From an uncultured Acetatifactor sp. (GTDB lineage: Bacteria > Bacillota > Clostridia > Lachnospirales > Lachnospiraceae), in NCBI GenBank assembly GCA_910577035.1, contig CAJTKW010000039.1, forward strand, positions 1 through 37,677: DNA of 37,677 bases, in the 5' to 3' direction. Of this stretch, positions 7,200 to 16,160 are shown piece by piece; position 1 is the stretch's first letter; every line of letters begins with the position of its first letter. The notes under the pieces were generated by a model. The model was given only the letters and a program-made list of their open reading frames with translations, was not told the DNA's origin and ran no database searches. The position numbers and the translations under genes are program-made.

Positions 7200-9947
7200 T
7201 GAATCCATCTGTTCCTCACTCATGCCTCCATGCTGTGCCGCCATCTCACGAACGCTGAGCTCCAGATACTGATTCGGTATCTGGCTCAGGTCAATCACTG
7301 CCTTTAATGCTTCTACCATATCCCTGTGCTTTAACAATTCCCTGATCACCGTATGTGTACTGAATATCTGCTTCAATGATTTCGTCAGACGATACCGGAC
7401 CTGATAACTTCCCGACCGCAGACGGCAGACTCCATCCTCCACCTCCAAAAACATCGGATTTGTCCTATTCTGATAGATTTCTTCCGGAGCCAGCGGGAGC
7501 TTCAGCAATGCCCTGCATCCAAAGGGAACAGAAATTGAAATCTTTACATGCTCCGCATCTGTCAATTCCCACCGAACCTCATACTTCCCCGCCTGTGCGT
7601 CATAAGATGCCTCCATATACCCAAGCTCCAGATGCACCAGCGGCTCCATCCGTATCAGCGTCCCTCCCGGCGCCTCCTCCACTACATTGATTCCCGCAGC
7701 ATGGCGGAACATCCACTCCAGCACGGCACCATAGGCATAATGGTTCATACTGTTCATGCTGATTCCGGAGATCGTCCCGTCCGCCAAGAGACTGTTCCAC
7801 CGCTCCCATACCGTGGTAGCCCCAAGCTTAACTTCATAGAGCCAGCCCGGGTACTCCTCATTTAACAGCAAGCCATAGGCCAGATCCTCCATTCCGTTAT
7901 CCGTCAGGATATTGTACATGAGAGGCGTACCCACAAAGCCTGTCTTCAGCTTTCCCCCGTTATCTTCAAACAGCTTCCGCAGCTGCCTCTTGGTCAATTC
8001 CACATTTTCAGACAGTCCGTACTTTAACGTAAGCAACAGGGCGGTCTGGGTTTTAATACAGCAGCGTCCCGTGGCGCTGTAATATTCTTTTTTCACTACT
8101 GTAAATTGTTCTTCGGATAAGCGCTGATATTCCTCTTCCTCTTTCCGAAGCCCTAATACCCCTGCCGCCTTTGCCACCAGCCCTGCGCTGACCGCATAAT
8201 ACAGATTTGCAATAAATTCCTCATCCGTACCACCTAGCACCTGTTCGGCTCCCCCAACAGGATTGTCCAGCGCCAGCCAGTCACCATAATGGAACACATA
8301 CCGCCAGCCATGGTTGTCGCCGTCTACCCTGCGGATATAGTCCACCCATGCCTTCATGCTGGCAAACTGATCCTCCAGGATGCTCTTGTCCCCATAGAAC
8401 ACATACAGATTCCATGGAATAATGCAGGCCGCATCGCCCCATACGCAGGCCGTGCTCTCCACACCGCAGGACGGCACCACATCCGGCACCTTCCCGTCCA
8501 AAGCCGCCTGCTCCCGCGCCATATCGTACAAATATTTCGTATAAAAAGCATAGGAGTCCTTGAGGTACATCGCCGTGGGGGAAAACACCTGCGCATCTCC
8601 GGTCCACCCCATACGTTCGTCCCTCTGGGGGCAGTCCGTGGGTACATCTACGAAATTGCCCTGCAGTCCCCAGCGCACATTCTCAATGAATCTGTTGACA
8701 AGCGGATGGCCCGTTGTCATATTCCCCACGGCTTCCAGAGAACTATACAATGCCAATCCTTTAAAGTCCTCTTTCCGCAGGTTATTCACTCCCTGTACTT
8801 TGACATAGCGGTACCCGTAAAAGGTGAAATGCGGTTTGATAACGGTTTCTTCCCCATTGGAAATATAAATATACTCCGACTTTGCCGAGCGCAGATTCGC
8901 ATTGTAGAAATTCCCCTGCTGCAGAATCTCCCCGGTCTGAATATGGATCCTCGTACCGGCAGGCTCATGCACCCTGAGCGTAAAAATACCGGTAAATTCC
9001 TGCCCCATATCAAAAACCATTTCGCCGGCCGGGGTATGGAGCAGCTCCACAGGCTCAAAAGTTTCCTGCACACGCACCGGCAGACTCATGCGCGCAGTCA
9101 GCTCTCCCTTTGGCGCATCCGTCAGCACCGCCTGCTCCTGAGGCAAAGGCTCCAGGGTATCGTCCACAATCTCCCCGTCGTACAGGTTGGAAAACGGGAT
9201 ATTGCTCCTACGCACCGTCCAGCTCTCATCCGTTCCGATTACCGCCTCCGTTCCGTCCGCATAGATCATCCTGATCTCCGCAATCAGCTTCCACTCATTG
9301 CCGTAAAACCCTGTGTCCTCCTTTGCGTTAAAGCCAAACCGCGCCTTATACCATCCGTTTCCCAGCAGGACGGACAGCCTTCCGCCGGCCTGCAGCTGTT
9401 TCGTGACATCAAAGGTCTGGTACTGAACCCATTCATTGTAATCGTTGCTGTAGGGTGTCAGATATTCCTCCCCTACCCTCTCCCCGTTCCAGAAAGCCTC
9501 GTACAGCCCCAGCCCGCAGATATATAACCTTGCGCTTTCTACCGGTTTCTCCGGCACCACATCCTTTTCCAAAAAAGGATGCCTCTTGATACTGTTGTCA
9601 CAGGTAATCCATTTCCCTTCCCAGGCTTCGTCCTGTTTGGCCGTTTCAAACCATTGCACGGAGCTTTCCGCTTCCTCCCCTATATCCGTACATACGGCCA
9701 CCTTCCAGAAATACCGGCGGCGCAGCCCTAAAGCCAGCTCCACCGGATATGCTATCCCATTGGCCTCCCTGTCACAGCCAGAATCATATACCACCCGTGA
9801 AAACGCTTCATTCTCCGCAACCCTGATACGCGCCCATGCCTGCGACTTTCCTCCCGACTCTGCAACCTTCCAGGAAAACACCGTGCGTATCAGGCGAAAC
9901 CCCAATGGATTTTCCAAGTGATTTACTTTCGCATCATAAATTCTCAT
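7173..9947 (-). CDS. Alpha-L-rhamnosidase, GH78
   Basis: About 924 residues, cytoplasmic (no signal peptide), hydrolysing terminal alpha-L-rhamnose. The N-terminal beta-sandwich domains (residues 1-330) include the FDMGQEFTGIFTLRV segment typical of this family. The (alpha/alpha)6 catalytic barrel carries DCPQRDERMGWTGDA (D438 to about 452) and TVWERW with E715 as the likely catalytic base. I start at ATG 9947 (MRIYDAKVNH) because GGGAG lies eight bases before it; an ATG at 9992 adds 15 residues and lacks this. Residues 856-924 form a helical tail ending GGMSEEQMDSVDAILSS that resembles the tail of the upstream GH3. It is the last gene of the left arm, 66 bases after that GH3. Rhamnose caps are frequent on plant glycosides and rhamnogalacturonans. 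Confidence 0.95.
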   Translation of the reverse strand: MRIYDAKVNHLENPLGFRLIRTVFSWKVAESGGKSQAWARIRVAENEAFSRVVYDSGCDREANGIAYPVELALGLRRRYFWKVAVCTDIGEEAESSVQWFETAKQDEAWEGKWITCDNSIKRHPFLEKDVVPEKPVESARLYICGLGLYEAFWNGERVGEEYLTPYSNDYNEWVQYQTFDVTKQLQAGGRLSVLLGNGWYKARFGFNAKEDTGFYGNEWKLIAEIRMIYADGTEAVIGTDESWTVRRSNIPFSNLYDGEIVDDTLEPLPQEQAVLTDAPKGELTARMSLPVRVQETFEPVELLHTPAGEMVFDMGQEFTGIFTLRVHEPAGTRIHIQTGEILQQGNFYNANLRSAKSEYIYISNGEETVIKPHFTFYGYRYVKVQGVNNLRKEDFKGLALYSSLEAVGNMTTGHPLVNRFIENVRWGLQGNFVDVPTDCPQRDERMGWTGDAQVFSPTAMYLKDSYAFYTKYLYDMAREQAALDGKVPDVVPSCGVESTACVWGDAACIIPWNLYVFYGDKSILEDQFASMKAWVDYIRRVDGDNHGWRYVFHYGDWLALDNPVGGAEQVLGGTDEEFIANLYYAVSAGLVAKAAGVLGLRKEEEEYQRLSEEQFTVVKKEYYSATGRCCIKTQTALLLTLKYGLSENVELTKRQLRKLFEDNGGKLKTGFVGTPLMYNILTDNGMEDLAYGLLLNEEYPGWLYEVKLGATTVWERWNSLLADGTISGISMNSMNHYAYGAVLEWMFRHAAGINVVEEAPGGTLIRMEPLVHLELGYMEASYDAQAGKYEVRWELTDAEHVKISISVPFGCRALLKLPLAPEEIYQNRTNPMFLEVEDGVCRLRSGSYQVRYRLTKSLKQIFSTHTVIRELLKHRDMVEALKAVIDLSQIPNQYLELSVREMAAQHGGMSEEQMDSVDAILSSF

Positions 9948-10013
9948 AAAATATTCTCCCAAACAACTTCTGCCCACATAAACGCAATGCACGAAAAGGC
10001 CATCCCATGCTCA

Positions 10014-12311
10014 TCAGGCATTCAACACCTCCAGAAGCCCTTCCAACTGTTCCTCCGTCATTCTTCCGAAAGACACAATGGATGACAGCGGCATCTCAAG
10101 CATCATATTTTGTGCCATTTTTTCACTTCCCTCACCCATGCTTGTTGTCATCCGGTTCTCTTCCATACTCTCTTTTTCACCTTTCGACTGGTTTCCCTCT
10201 GTCCGTCCCTGTGCCGGGTTCATCATCTGTTTCATGAATTCCCTTCCTTTTACCGTTTTCATCAAGTCACCCACCGTGGATGTTTTCGTATAATGAATCG
10301 GTTTCTCTATGGTTCCCTGCACGGTAACTTCACCGCTTAAACGGATATCCCTGCTGGAAGATGCAATTTCAATCATAAAAGTACCTGTCTCCACATACCA
10401 GTCATGAAGCTTTGGTTCATAGCTGGCAAAGGCCCTCTTGTCCAAAACAAACCCCACTTCCCTGCTCTCGCCCGGCTCCAACATGATCTTTTCAAACCCT
10501 TTTAATTCTCTGACCGGCCGGATTGCTGTGCTTTCCACATCCCGCACATATAATTGAAGGGCTTCCATGCCGCTTCTTTCTCCTGTATTTGTCACCTTGC
10601 ATGTCACCTGTAAAGTTTCTGTATCCGCTATTGTCTCATGGCTTAGCTTGAAATCGCTGTATTCAAACTCCGTGTAGCTCAACCCATGTCCAAACGGAAA
10701 TTGCACCTCCATTTTCTTCTTATCATAATAACGATACCCGACAAAGATACCTTCTCTGTATTCAACCCAGCCTTCTTCCCCCGGGAAATTCAGATAACTC
10801 GGATTGTCCTCCAGACGCAGCGGCCAGGTCTCCGCAATCTTTCCGCTGGGATTTTGATCTCCATACAGCAATTTTACTGCTGCCCTGCCCACCGCCTGCC
10901 CGCCTAAATACATGCAAAGCACTGCCGGGACATCCTCAATCCAGGGTAACTCCACAGGGCTCCCGCCATGCAGAACAACAACTGTGTCAGGCTGTACCTT
11001 AACAATTTCCTGAATCAATCGGTTCTGATCTTCCGGCAGTGCCATTGTGTCACGGTCACACCCTTCTGTCTCATAACTGTCAGGGAGCCCCGCAAATACC
11101 ACGGCGGCCTCTGCATTTGCGGCGGTCGCAACCGCCTCCGCCAACAGCTCTGCATGATCCCCCTGATCCTTTGCACGGTAGCCCCTGGCAAACGTTACCT
11201 CCAGTCCCATATCCCGCGCCGCCTCCAAAGCCCCTGTAACTGCCGACGCATGGACATGGCTGCTGCCGGCTCCCTGATAGCGCGGCTTTTCCGCAAATTC
11301 ACCGATAAAAGCAACCTTTGTCCCTTTCTTCAAAGGCAATGTCCCCTCATTTTTCATCAATACCGCGCACTGCTCTGACAGCTCTTCACTCAGTTTTACA
11401 CATTTGTCACGGTCAATCCCGCTCTCCGGCCGGCGGGCCGACAGATAATCATCAATCAAATGCAGCACATTCCGCACCGCCTGGTCTAAAACCGACTCTT
11501 CTATCGCTCCGCTTTGTACCGCTTTTACAATCTTTTCATCCTGACTTCCGCTGCCCCCCGGCATTTCCAGGTCAAGCCCCGCAAGAAGCCCTTGCACACG
11601 GTCTTTCACTGCTCCCCAGTCCGTTACTACCAGTCCCCGATACCCCCACTTCTTTCTCAAAATATCTGTGAGCAATTCCTTGTTTTCCGCTGCAAATATA
11701 CCGTTTATGGCATTATATGCACACATAATACCTCTGGCTTTTCCCTTTTTTACCACGGTTTCAAAAGCAGGAAGATACATTTCATATAAGGTGCGTTCAT
11801 CCATCCGGGAATTTCCAGACATACGCCGCGTTTCCTGATTATTCGCCGCAAAATGCTTCACACAGGAAGCCACGCCCTGCTCCTGCAGACTTTCCACAAA
11901 ACTGACCCCCAGTTCCCCGCTCAAATATGGGTCTTCGGAGAAATATTCAAAATTGCGTCCGCAAAGCGGGCTTCTCTTCAAATTAATTCCCGGCCCCAGA
12001 AGCATCCCCACATCCTCCGCCTGACATTCCTGCCCCAGTGCTTCTCCCAGTCTGTGAAGTACATTTCTGTCAAAACTGGCAGCAAGGGCAGAAGCCGTAG
12101 GATAGCATACAGTTTCTATGCTCTCACCGATTCCCATGTGATCTCCTTCTCCCGCCTGCTTACGCAGGCCATGGGGACCGTCACACATCATCAAGGGCGG
12201 TATCCCCAACCGTTCTACTCCCTTTGTATGCCAAAAATCAGCACCTGAACAAAGGCCCGCCTTCTCTTCCAACGTCAGTTGTTTCAAGATTTTTTCCACA
12301 TCCATAACCAA
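10014..12311 (-). CDS. GH3 beta-glycosidase (beta-glucosidase-like) with helical tail
   Basis: 765 residues, no signal peptide. A GH3 N-terminal barrel carries VKHFAANNQETRR and nucleophile D231 in VVTDWGA. The GH3 C-terminal sandwich follows (AVVFAGLPDSYETEGCDRD, with FGHGLSYTEFEYS after it), then a fibronectin-III-like domain around residues 555-655. The final 94 residues (672-765) are an extra tail: TSTVGDLMK, a polar G/E/S linker, then MLEMPLSSIVSF and MTEEQLEGLLEVLN. The tail resembles that of the neighbouring GH78. Start ATG 12311 follows GGAGG by eight bases. The family removes terminal beta-linked glucose, xylose or related sugars; exact specificity is not readable. It lies between GH1 and GH78 in the left arm. 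Confidence 0.93.
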   Translation of the reverse strand: MVMDVEKILKQLTLEEKAGLCSGADFWHTKGVERLGIPPLMMCDGPHGLRKQAGEGDHMGIGESIETVCYPTASALAASFDRNVLHRLGEALGQECQAEDVGMLLGPGINLKRSPLCGRNFEYFSEDPYLSGELGVSFVESLQEQGVASCVKHFAANNQETRRMSGNSRMDERTLYEMYLPAFETVVKKGKARGIMCAYNAINGIFAAENKELLTDILRKKWGYRGLVVTDWGAVKDRVQGLLAGLDLEMPGGSGSQDEKIVKAVQSGAIEESVLDQAVRNVLHLIDDYLSARRPESGIDRDKCVKLSEELSEQCAVLMKNEGTLPLKKGTKVAFIGEFAEKPRYQGAGSSHVHASAVTGALEAARDMGLEVTFARGYRAKDQGDHAELLAEAVATAANAEAAVVFAGLPDSYETEGCDRDTMALPEDQNRLIQEIVKVQPDTVVVLHGGSPVELPWIEDVPAVLCMYLGGQAVGRAAVKLLYGDQNPSGKIAETWPLRLEDNPSYLNFPGEEGWVEYREGIFVGYRYYDKKKMEVQFPFGHGLSYTEFEYSDFKLSHETIADTETLQVTCKVTNTGERSGMEALQLYVRDVESTAIRPVRELKGFEKIMLEPGESREVGFVLDKRAFASYEPKLHDWYVETGTFMIEIASSSRDIRLSGEVTVQGTIEKPIHYTKTSTVGDLMKTVKGREFMKQMMNPAQGRTEGNQSKGEKESMEENRMTTSMGEGSEKMAQNMMLEMPLSSIVSFGRMTEEQLEGLLEVLNA

Positions 12312-12369
12312 TACCTCCAGCTCTCCCTATGCAACCAGTTATCTGTTATCCAATGGGACTCTAAAGTCC

Positions 12370-13635
12370 TCACAGTTTCATCTGCTCTCTAAGTCTCCCC
12401 ATATATCCAAGGCTTTCCTTGGGGTAACGCTTCTGTGTTTTCCTATCAACGGCAATCAGTCCGAACTGCTTTCCAAAACCTTTCTGCCATTCAAAATTAT
12501 CCAGCAATGACCAATAGAAATATCCCTCCACCGGTATTCCCTCTTCCAAACATTCTTTCACACACTCCAGAGCCTCTCCCACAAATACAATTCTTCTTGC
12601 GTCATCCTCCGTCGCTACACCGTTTTCTGTTATTACAATCGGGATTCCCAGTTCTGCATAGACCCTCCTCACTACATTTCCAAGTGACTTTGGATAAAAT
12701 TCATAATCCATCTGGGTGAGTTCCGCCCCCGCTGGGGCAGGCAGCGTTCCCTCCCGCCCAATCACCTTCCTGGTGTAATTCTGAAGCCCGAAAAAATCAT
12801 CTTTTCTGATATAGGGGACATACCTGCCAAATTCGTCCGCCCATTCCTTCTCCGCTGCAGCTTCGCCTCCCGCAGCTGTCTGGACATCAAACAGGGACAT
12901 GGTAATGCCGATCTTTAGATGTGGGCACAGCCTTTTCATGGCATCCCTGGCCTTCTCGTGCGCACGCATGATAATCCTGTCCCCCTCTTCGGTTCGGGGC
13001 GAAAGGAAGGGATTGATTCTGTCTGTCCCAAATACTGTCTCTGTCTCTTTTCTCTCTTCCTCCGCACTTTCCCGGGAAGGCAGATTCATCCCTATCTGAA
13101 GATTTGCCTCCATCTGCTTCATTATAGCCTGCATCATGGCAGACAGTTGAAAACCCATATTCGCCTCATTAATCGTACAGACATACAGCATCAAATCTCC
13201 CAGCTTCTCCGAAACATAAGCGCAATAGTCTGCAAAAGCTTCTGCAGTACTTTCCGCCTCCCATCCTCCCTCCTTCATCAGCCATCTGGGGGATGAGAAG
13301 TGATGCATAGTCACCATCGGTTCAATGCCCTTTTTCCTGCAATAATTTAATACATCCCTATAATGGCGGACTTCTGTCTCGTCATATTTTCCTTTTTCAG
13401 GCTCAATACGAGCCCACTCTATAGAAAAACGATAGGCATTCAACCCGGCTCCTGCCAGGTAATCAATATCCTCCTGATATCGGTTATAATGATCCACTGC
13501 ATCCAATGATGGCTCAACAAATGCGGAATGCGCCATCTGTTCCATCGCCCAGCAATCACTGTTCCGATTATTTCCCTCCACCTGATGGGCCGCGGTAGCC
13601 GCACCGAGCATAAATCTATCTCTGCCTTTTGCCAT
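12370..13635 (-). CDS. GH1 family beta-glycosidase
   Basis: 421 residues, slightly short for GH1 (usually 440-480). Landmarks are FMLGAATAAHQVEG at the N-terminus, NAYRFSIEWARIEP, MHHFSSPRWL, acid/base E157 in TINEAN, nucleophile E337 in VITENG, and GYFYWSLLDNFEW near the end. There is no signal peptide and no phospho-glycoside hallmark that I can assign safely, so a plain beta-glucosidase or beta-galactosidase is more likely than a 6-phospho enzyme, because the locus uses an ABC transporter rather than a PTS. Ribosome site GGGAG precedes ATG by ten bases. A neighbouring pair of GH3 enzymes suggests stepwise removal of several beta-linked sugars. Confidence 0.93.
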   Translation of the reverse strand: MAKGRDRFMLGAATAAHQVEGNNRNSDCWAMEQMAHSAFVEPSLDAVDHYNRYQEDIDYLAGAGLNAYRFSIEWARIEPEKGKYDETEVRHYRDVLNYCRKKGIEPMVTMHHFSSPRWLMKEGGWEAESTAEAFADYCAYVSEKLGDLMLYVCTINEANMGFQLSAMMQAIMKQMEANLQIGMNLPSRESAEEERKETETVFGTDRINPFLSPRTEEGDRIIMRAHEKARDAMKRLCPHLKIGITMSLFDVQTAAGGEAAAEKEWADEFGRYVPYIRKDDFFGLQNYTRKVIGREGTLPAPAGAELTQMDYEFYPKSLGNVVRRVYAELGIPIVITENGVATEDDARRIVFVGEALECVKECLEEGIPVEGYFYWSLLDNFEWQKGFGKQFGLIAVDRKTQKRYPKESLGYMGRLREQMKL

Positions 13636-13692
13636 AAAAAATTATCTCCCTGATCCTCTCCGCTTTGTATCTTAGCTTTCTATCTTAGCTTT

Positions 13693-16116
13693 CTATTCTG
13701 AGACCTCCACAGCCGCACACATTCCCCGCATTCTGCCGTCCACAGTCCGGCTCTCTCTGATGAAAAAATGTCCTGTCTGGCGAATGTCCTCGGATGAGCT
13801 TCCAATCTGAACCTCAAACTCTCCTTTCTCCACCTTCCAATTCATACAGGCATCCAGGAAGGCCGTCTGGCTTGCCCACAATTTAAACAGGATTCTCTTC
13901 TTCTCTCCGGGCTCCAGCATAATCCTCTTAAAACCCGCAAGCTCCTTTACCGGACGCGTCATGCTCGCATATATGTCGCGCAGATAAAGCTGCACGACCT
14001 CGCTTCCCCTTACTGCGCCTGTATTTTCCACCTCCACGGAGATAAATATCTCCTTTTCCGCATCCGATTTTTCCGGAGATATCAGCAGGTTACTGTAAAC
14101 AAATTCCGCATAAGAAAGACCATGTCCGAAAAAATATCTCGGTGTATGAGGCATATCCACATATTCGGCAAACCCTATGCTTTCTCCCTGGTGCCATGCC
14201 GAGCCGTTGGGATGATTATAGTAAATCGGAATCTGACCTGCATTCCTGGCCACCGATACCGGAAGTTTTCCTCCCGGATTATACTCTCCTGTCAGCACCT
14301 GCACAATGGCCTCCGCTCCCATCTCCGCCGGACTCCAGGCTTCCAGAATCCCATCCAGATACCGATCCGCAATATCACTGGAAATCGGCCTTCCGTCCAG
14401 ATGGATTCCAACCATCGGCTTCCCAAGCTCCGCCGCCATTTGTATAAATCTGTCCTGGCAATCCGGCAGATTAATATCGGTGGCATCCACCCCTTCCCCC
14501 ATGGATGCCACTGAGCAGGAACCATACTTCCCGCCAAGCGTCAGTAGAATCAGATCCGCCTCTGCCGCTATGTCCAGCGCCTCCCTGAAGTGGGACTCGT
14601 CTGAGCCCGCAACCGGATACCCATAGGCATACACAATCTCCGTATCTGGCAGTTTTTCCCGCAATTTCTCCAGAATACTGGGACAATGGGGCTTCTGAAT
14701 CTTCAGGATTTCGGCAAATTCATCCGTTTCATCACTTTGTATCTGTGTACCCGGCACTGTCAGCATCTCTTTTCCCCTAACATTGCCTGATTCCATTCCG
14801 GCAATGGAATTAGCTACCGCATGAACTGCCTCCACCATACTCAAATGCGTATACCCTCCAAAAAGGCTTCTTGCGTTTCCTGCATGGCAGCCCACCACCG
14901 CAATTTTTCTGATTCCCTTTTTTACAGGCAGCACCCCGTTATTTCTCAAAAGAACCATGGATTCCAATGCTGACTGCAGAGAAATGGCCGCATCTTCTCC
15001 GGAAAAGAAAGCTTCCTCCAGCGCCTCGCCTTCCAATGCATAAGGATGCTCAAACAGCCCCATACGGAACTTTGCTTCCAGAACCCGTAACACCGCCCTG
15101 TCCAAAATCCCGATATCGGCCTCTCCCTTACGGAACCATTCTTTTAGCTCATGATTGAACCCCTGGCAAGACTGCATTTCCACATCCATTCCTGCCTCCA
15201 TGCACCGTAATCCTGCCTCCGTCACGCTTTCGCCAATCTTCTGTGTACTGTATACATTTCCCACAGCGCCATAATCCGCCGCACATACACCCTCAAATCC
15301 CATTCTGTCCCGCAGGAGCTCTGTCAAAAGTTTCCTGGAAGCCGACACTGGCTCCCCATTAACAGAAGAATAACAGGGCATAATTCCCTTCAGTCCCCCA
15401 TGCGTGATTGCTGACTGAAATGGCTTTGCGTATATCTCTTCCAGCAGACGGTCCGGAATATCACAGTTTGCGCCATGGATTCCGCCCTGAGAATTATGAA
15501 ATCCCAGGAAATGCTTCGCAACGGATTCCGCCCTCCTCCCATCCACTGTCTGCGAATGAATCCCCTTGACATAGGCTGTTCCCATGGCCGCTGCCAGCGT
15601 CGGGTCCTCCCCATATGTCTCGCCCTGTCTTCCCATCCTGGAATCCCTGGATATGTCTAGCACCGGTGCCAACACCTGTGTGATACCGCAGGAGAGCTCC
15701 TGCCTGCTCACAATCTCCCCGATTTTTTCCTCCAATTCAGGATTCCAGGAAGAGCCTCTGCCGATTCCGGAAGGAAAACTCATGGAATCCTGAATAAACG
15801 GCCCACAAAGTCCCTCCATATGAAAGATGGCCGGAATAGAATGCTCGCTTCTTTTCATAATTTTTTTCTGCAATTCCCGCTGCCAGTCAGCCGCTTCCTT
15901 AAGACTTTTTATTTCCCTGACAGCCAGCGTACTCACCTGCCCGATACCATACTCCATATCCCTTTCTGTAAGCAGCTGATTATCCCCAACAGGAAACAGA
16001 CAATTTACCTGTGCCATTTTTTCATCCAGGCTCATCTTCACTAATAGCTCCTGCGCCCGCTGCCTGGGCGTACTGTCTTTCTGTTCAAATTGCCTTATCA
16101 TCACTTCCTCACTCAT
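13693..16116 (-). CDS. GH3 beta-glycosidase (beta-xylosidase/beta-glucosidase-like)
   Basis: 807 residues, cytoplasmic. Order: GH3 barrel with GRQGETYGEDP, VAKHFLGFHNSQGG and nucleophile D281 in CAADYGAV; GH3 C-terminal domain with VGCHAGNARSLFGGYTH and LILLTLGGKYGS; FnIII-like domain with VYSNLLIS and GSEVVQLYLRD. It belongs to a different GH3 branch from the gene at 10014-12311 (different loops after the nucleophile, no helical tail), closer in feel to beta-xylosidases and oligosaccharide-active enzymes. Start ATG 16116 follows AAGGAGG at normal distance. It is the third glycosidase in transcription order of the left arm, 44 bases after GH20. Confidence 0.92.
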   Translation of the reverse strand: MSEEVMIRQFEQKDSTPRQRAQELLVKMSLDEKMAQVNCLFPVGDNQLLTERDMEYGIGQVSTLAVREIKSLKEAADWQRELQKKIMKRSEHSIPAIFHMEGLCGPFIQDSMSFPSGIGRGSSWNPELEEKIGEIVSRQELSCGITQVLAPVLDISRDSRMGRQGETYGEDPTLAAAMGTAYVKGIHSQTVDGRRAESVAKHFLGFHNSQGGIHGANCDIPDRLLEEIYAKPFQSAITHGGLKGIMPCYSSVNGEPVSASRKLLTELLRDRMGFEGVCAADYGAVGNVYSTQKIGESVTEAGLRCMEAGMDVEMQSCQGFNHELKEWFRKGEADIGILDRAVLRVLEAKFRMGLFEHPYALEGEALEEAFFSGEDAAISLQSALESMVLLRNNGVLPVKKGIRKIAVVGCHAGNARSLFGGYTHLSMVEAVHAVANSIAGMESGNVRGKEMLTVPGTQIQSDETDEFAEILKIQKPHCPSILEKLREKLPDTEIVYAYGYPVAGSDESHFREALDIAAEADLILLTLGGKYGSCSVASMGEGVDATDINLPDCQDRFIQMAAELGKPMVGIHLDGRPISSDIADRYLDGILEAWSPAEMGAEAIVQVLTGEYNPGGKLPVSVARNAGQIPIYYNHPNGSAWHQGESIGFAEYVDMPHTPRYFFGHGLSYAEFVYSNLLISPEKSDAEKEIFISVEVENTGAVRGSEVVQLYLRDIYASMTRPVKELAGFKRIMLEPGEKKRILFKLWASQTAFLDACMNWKVEKGEFEVQIGSSSEDIRQTGHFFIRESRTVDGRMRGMCAAVEVSE

Positions 16117-16160
16117 GATCTGCCTCCTTATCTATAATCCCACATTCCCCTGGTTACCGG

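Noticed and set aside
8289..9527. Plus-strand frame of 412 codons antisense to GH78
   Set aside because: Long but opposite a clear GH78 catalytic domain; rich in His, Arg and Pro as expected for a shadow frame, with no family motif.
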